Shown here in pieces: positions 60,145 through 64,000 of a stretch of DNA of 64,000 bases. The position numbers were made by a program, and so were the translations under genes. Where the stretch lies: assembly GCA_025677825.1 (NCBI GenBank), contig JAIXMO010000002.1, positions 1-64,000 on the forward strand, read 5' to 3'. This DNA comes from Helicostylum pulchrum (taxonomy: Eukaryota; Mucoromycota; Mucoromycetes; Mucorales; Mucoraceae). The notes below the pieces were generated by a model that saw only the letters and a list, made by a program, of their open reading frames with translations, did no database searches and had not been told where the DNA came from. The stretch's first letter is position 1, and each line of letters begins with the position of its first letter.

Positions 60145-62791
60145 ATGAAGTACGGTCTTGAACTACAGGAAAATATCTTTCCGCCTTGGAGACTATCGTA
60201 CGTCGCCTATGATATTTTAAAGCAAGAATTAAAGACAAGACAATTGGATCACGGTTGGACGAATAGAGATGAAAGCGACTTTGTTCATTTACTAGACAAT
60301 GAATTATCCAAAGTATACGACTTTGTAAATGCTAAACTATCAGAAATTGATGCACGTATTCTTTACTGCGAACGTACAATTCACACACTACAAAAGAATC
60401 CTACAATGAATTCTGATGCCAATTACAGTATTATGGATGAAGCACTTACTGATATATTATTTGATGTAAATGATCTTTCTAAATTTACTCGTGTGAATTT
60501 CACAGCCATTCAAAAATTACTCAAAAAGCATGATCGTTGGACCGGTCTCGACTTGAAGCAAACTTATGTAACCAAATTGAGAGAAAAGCCGTTGGACAAA
60601 CAAAGATTTGATGTTGCAATTGTTTATATTTCGGCTCTTCATGATATCTGTAGAAACAGAGGTAAACAATCTCCTGGTAACAGCTCCTCAGGCGGTGATC
60701 AAAATGCTTTCGAAAGAGCTACCGCAAAATACTGGATCCATCCTGATAATATCACTGAAGTCAAGGCTATCATCATGTTACATTTACCCGTTTTGATCTT
60801 TAACAAGGCTAAAAAGTTCGAGGCTTCTGACTCCGCTGTATCCAGTATCTATTTTGATAACCCAAACTTTGATTTGTATACAGGTCGTCTTCAAAGAGAT
60901 GAAATGGCTGAGGCTATCCGTTTTAGATGGTAAGTTATATAAAAAATTGCCTTTTTTTATTTTTTTAATGTGACACTTGTAAACCACCAAAAAAAAAAAA
61001 AAATGTTACTGCAAAAGTGGTTGAGTTTTTGGGTGGATGCAGGGGTACGAAAAAATAATTATAATCTCGGTTTTTTTATCGTATTGACTTTTCAACTAAA
61101 TAATAACTAACTAACAACAAAAAAAAACTCCTTATTTTTTTTTAAATATTAGGTATGGTCCTTATAACTCGAAAAACGTTTTTATTGAAAGAAAGACACA
61201 TCATGCAGTTTGGCTCGATGGAGCATCAGTCAAAGATCGTTTCCGTATCAACGAAGATCAAGTCAACTCATTTGTTTCTGGTCAATATACAGCTGAACAA
61301 ATTGCCAACGAACTCCGCATGAAGGGCACTGATGAAAACATCATTAAAGATACTCATTTTATTGGTACCGGTGTACAAACATCTTTTAAAGAAAAACAAT
61401 TAGACCCTGTGATTCGTGTATTCTACAATCGTACAGCATTCCAGCTTCCCGATAACCAACGTGTACGTATCTCACTCGATACTGATCTTACCTTTATTCG
61501 TGAAGATCATTTAGACGGTGTACCTCGTAGAAACGCCAATAACTGGAGACGTACCGATGTTGGCATCGATAGCCCTTTTGCTCATTTACGAGACAATGAA
61601 ATCTTGCGTTTCCCTTACGCTGTCTTGGAAACAAAATTACAAACACATTTGGGTCAAGAACCTCCCGCCTGGTTAAACTCTCTCATTGAAGGTCATTTGG
61701 TCCATGAAGTACCTCGTTTCTCAAAGTATCTTCACGGTGCTTGTTTCTTCTTTAAAGATCGTTTACCTCTTTTACCTTGGTGGCTTTCTGAATTGAACGT
61801 CGATATTCGTAAACCCCGTGCCGAAAATATTGGGTTGACTCGTTCGCGTAGTTTTAAGCCCTTGATTGATGGGCGGTACCGTCGTGCTATGATTGAGGAA
61901 AAGGAACGTATCAATAAAGACGCTGTCATCAATAACGATGTGCCTCCCGTACCTCCTCTCAAAAAGAGTATGCAAGAATTAAACAGAAGCAGATCGATCA
62001 CTGTAGACGAAAAGACTGCGGCTGCTTGGAGACCTACAAACAACACTCCTTCCAGTACAAGACCGGAAGAGTTCACACTAGTCGAATTAAACAGTTCAAC
62101 ACCAAAGATTCCACCTCCTATGGCTCAAAACTCTATACCTCGTGATCGATTCCCTAGCAATAGCAATAACAAGTTTATCAGTAACAGCAGCGATTTGTTC
62201 CATGACGATAATAAAAACTCACCTTTACAACCTCCTGTAACCAAATTTTATCAAGCTGGCGATAACATTAACGGTAGTACGGGACGTTTAGTACCCTCTA
62301 ACGACATTGTGTTTAAAAAGCAACTTGGTGCACCTGTCGATATAGAATTAGATGATCTTGAAAAGGGTAAAACTGGTGGTAGAGTAAGAGTCAAGGTCAG
62401 AGTCGAACCTAAAACTTTCTTTGCAAATGAACGTACGTTTATTGCTTGGCTTCAGTTCTGTGCTCTGTTATTGACCGTCGCTTTGAATTTACTCAATTTT
62501 GGTAATGGTAATAGTCGTCTCGTTGGTTGTATCTTTATTGGTTTAGCTGCTGCTGTTTCTATTTACGCCTTGTATAGGTTCGAGAAGCGTGCTTGGTATG
62601 TTGTATATATTTATCATGAGATTATTATTATATGTACTAATTTTTTTTTAAAATGTTATTGTAGGATGATTAACCGTCAAGATCCAGGTCGTTATGATGA
62701 TTTATGGGGTCCTGTGGTTCTTTGTGTCTTATTGGTTGCTGCTCTTATTGTCAATCTCTACTTGAACTATAAGGATCCTGCTGCTGTATAA
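60145..62791 (+). CDS. VTC subunit 3 of cluster (Vtc4-like polyphosphate polymerase)
   Basis: Three exons, 60145-60929, 61153-62595 and 62665-62791, give 784 residues. The start is [20 protein letters not shown], where the SPX domain begins; the open frame extends upstream but only through a hydrophobic CT-rich leader. The SPX helix [13 protein letters not shown] is present. The VTC tunnel domain has [94 protein letters not shown] and [10 protein letters not shown]. This string is the closest of the three to the yeast Vtc4 catalytic subunit. After a long linker, [20 protein letters not shown] begins the membrane region. Intron 2 (62596-62664) is 69 nt, in frame and free of stops. Polyphosphate synthesis at the vacuolar membrane is the expected role. 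Confidence 0.93.
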
Positions 62792-63623
62792 AAAAAAACC
62801 TATTTATTTTTTCATATACTGTTATTACCCTCTCTATCTCTCTTTATACTATTTATGCATCTCCCTTTCCCCATTATTATTTAATAATAGTAGACTCCCT
62901 CCCCCTTTTTTTTTTGTTACCTTTATATTTTCGTGTGTTTTTATTTTCTGCATTTACTCTCTCTTCTCCTTATAAACACGCATTTCCCTTTTCCATCTCC
63001 ACCCATTTTATTTTTTGATATATTTAACACGGTATTCCACAAATGTGGGGTTGCCAAAAAAATATATGTATACATATATCATGTAGAAATAAAGATAAAA
63101 AAAAAGAATTGCGCAACTTTTGTAAAACATATATTTATCTTGCAAGTGTTTATCAAAAAGCTGAATACCTAATACATTTTCAATTGATATATATACAGCC
63201 TTATTAAGTTAGACAATGGAACAATATATTTAGGGTCATTAGCTAATTATATACACACATTAAACTTTGTATTACATATACGAGGGTTCTCAAGTGACGC
63301 TAAAACTAATTATAATAAAGTGCTAAGCGCTACTTTTTTTTTTTTTTTTTGTCGTAAAGGCTGGACTAAAACGAATTGTCCTTAAACCTTTCAAATGTTC
63401 TATTTAAACAAAAGTAGTCGTACTACCATGCAAATTTGTTCTTTCGGGTTTTTCGGGAAGCTTTTTTTCCGCTATTTCCCCCTCCCCCCCCCCCCCCCCC
63501 CCTTTCGAAAAGCCCATACCTTATTACTAGAAAAGACACCAACTTCCTCATTGTATAAATTCAACTTCACAATCAATAATAACAGAAAACTTTTTAGCTC
63601 TAGCCATAAGCGTATCAGCAGTT

Positions 63624-63670
<47 letters not shown>

Positions 63671-63818
63671 AAACGAAACTAAAATACCTTTTTTTTATAC
63701 TGAAAATAAAAAAATTTAGTGTTGTGTTCACAACCTAATATTCGAAATATTTTTATGTAAGTGTATACTTTGTTTACGTAATGCCCAAAAATAATTAGTA
63801 GCGTCAAAAACAACTTAC
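62792..63818. other. Right-hand intergenic region
   Basis: 3' flank of the VTC cluster with CT-rich stretches. A run of about 18 C lies at 63485-63502 and one of 41 T at 63627-63667, the longest homopolymer here. Nothing coding is evident until the exon at the right edge. Confidence 0.5.
63627..63667. repeat. Poly-T tract (41 nt)
   Basis: Uninterrupted T run read directly from the sequence. It could be the reverse of a retroposon poly-A tail, but no element body is recognised beside it. Confidence 0.9.
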
Positions 63819-63925
63819 CAGTGTTGTAGAGCAGCTACTGTAACGGTATCTAAAATCAATGCGACCAAGACGAAAGAACTGAACAAAGATAGCTTACCAG
63901 TATAATGAATGAGTATATGATTATC
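63819..63925 (-). CDS. Internal exon of a membrane protein (partial gene)
   Basis: On the minus strand a TTTTTTTTAG acceptor is followed by 107 nt, DNHILIHYTGKLSLFSSF then VLVALILDTVTVAALQH, and a GTAAGT donor. The hydrophobic core looks like one transmembrane helix. Flanking exons could not be joined, because the gene continues past the right edge and its next downstream exon is unclear. Family not recognised. Confidence 0.35.
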
Positions 63926-64000
63926 CTAAAAAAAATATAATTTTCCGGGGCCTTCTTTGACAAAGTAATGCATTCTATATCATAGTGGATAAAGGTTTTG

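Overview
The window reads as nuclear DNA of an early-diverging filamentous fungus, most likely Mucoromycota/Mucorales. It is AT-rich, packed with homopolymer and dinucleotide tracts, and its genes are cut by many short GT-AG introns (roughly 50-130 bp). Proteins match fungal or eukaryotic families. I cannot name a genus. No CRISPR array, rRNA or convincing tRNA was seen.

Layout, left to right. 1.3-2.9 kb: a SAM + HMG-box nuclear protein (+). 4.7-7.8 kb: three tandem minus-strand genes, namely a WWE-like protein, protein phosphatase-1 inhibitor 2, and the farnesyltransferase beta subunit. 8.8-10.7 kb: an RBBP4/Hat2-type WD40 histone chaperone (+). 10.7-12.4 kb: small unrecognised genes. 13.4-13.9 kb: an Ecl1-like zinc protein. 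14.4-18.0 kb: a class C (GABA-B/mGlu-like) GPCR. 18-23.8 kb: gene-poor, with a decayed ATR/Rad3-like HEAT-region gene and a solo transposon end. 23.8-25.0 kb: a membrane/coiled-coil protein. 25.5-27.8 kb: THOC3/Tex1 and Pho88/Snd3 on the minus strand. 27.8-30.7 kb: repeats and gene fragments. 30.7-31.7 kb: an Mso1-like Sec1-binding protein. 31.7-35.9 kb: a transposon nest with a Helitron remnant, a 1.78-kb Tc1/mariner-like element and a large internal palindrome. 35.9-41.3 kb: a paladin-like protein with three phytase/PTP-like domains. 41.8-43.7 kb: an SLC1-type dicarboxylate/amino-acid transporter. 43.7-49.7 kb: decayed genes, including a second ATR-like copy, and one small coiled-coil/membrane gene with an in-frame UGA. 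50.4-53.2 kb: a large disordered protein. 53.9-62.8 kb: three tandem vacuolar transporter chaperone (VTC) genes, each SPX + polyphosphate-polymerase domain + C-terminal membrane segments. The right edge holds one exon of a minus-strand membrane protein.

Functionally, the strongest locus is the VTC cluster, a likely polyphosphate synthesis/storage module. The other intact genes are mostly housekeeping: chromatin, mRNA export, prenylation, secretion and transport. The most useful leads are the VTC cluster with its divergent middle member, the coiled-coil gene whose 48-nt optional intron would remove a stop and add a membrane anchor, the paired ATR-like pseudogenes, and the nested transposon region. 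Exon boundaries were read by eye from GT-AG signals and frame continuity, so each junction is provisional.
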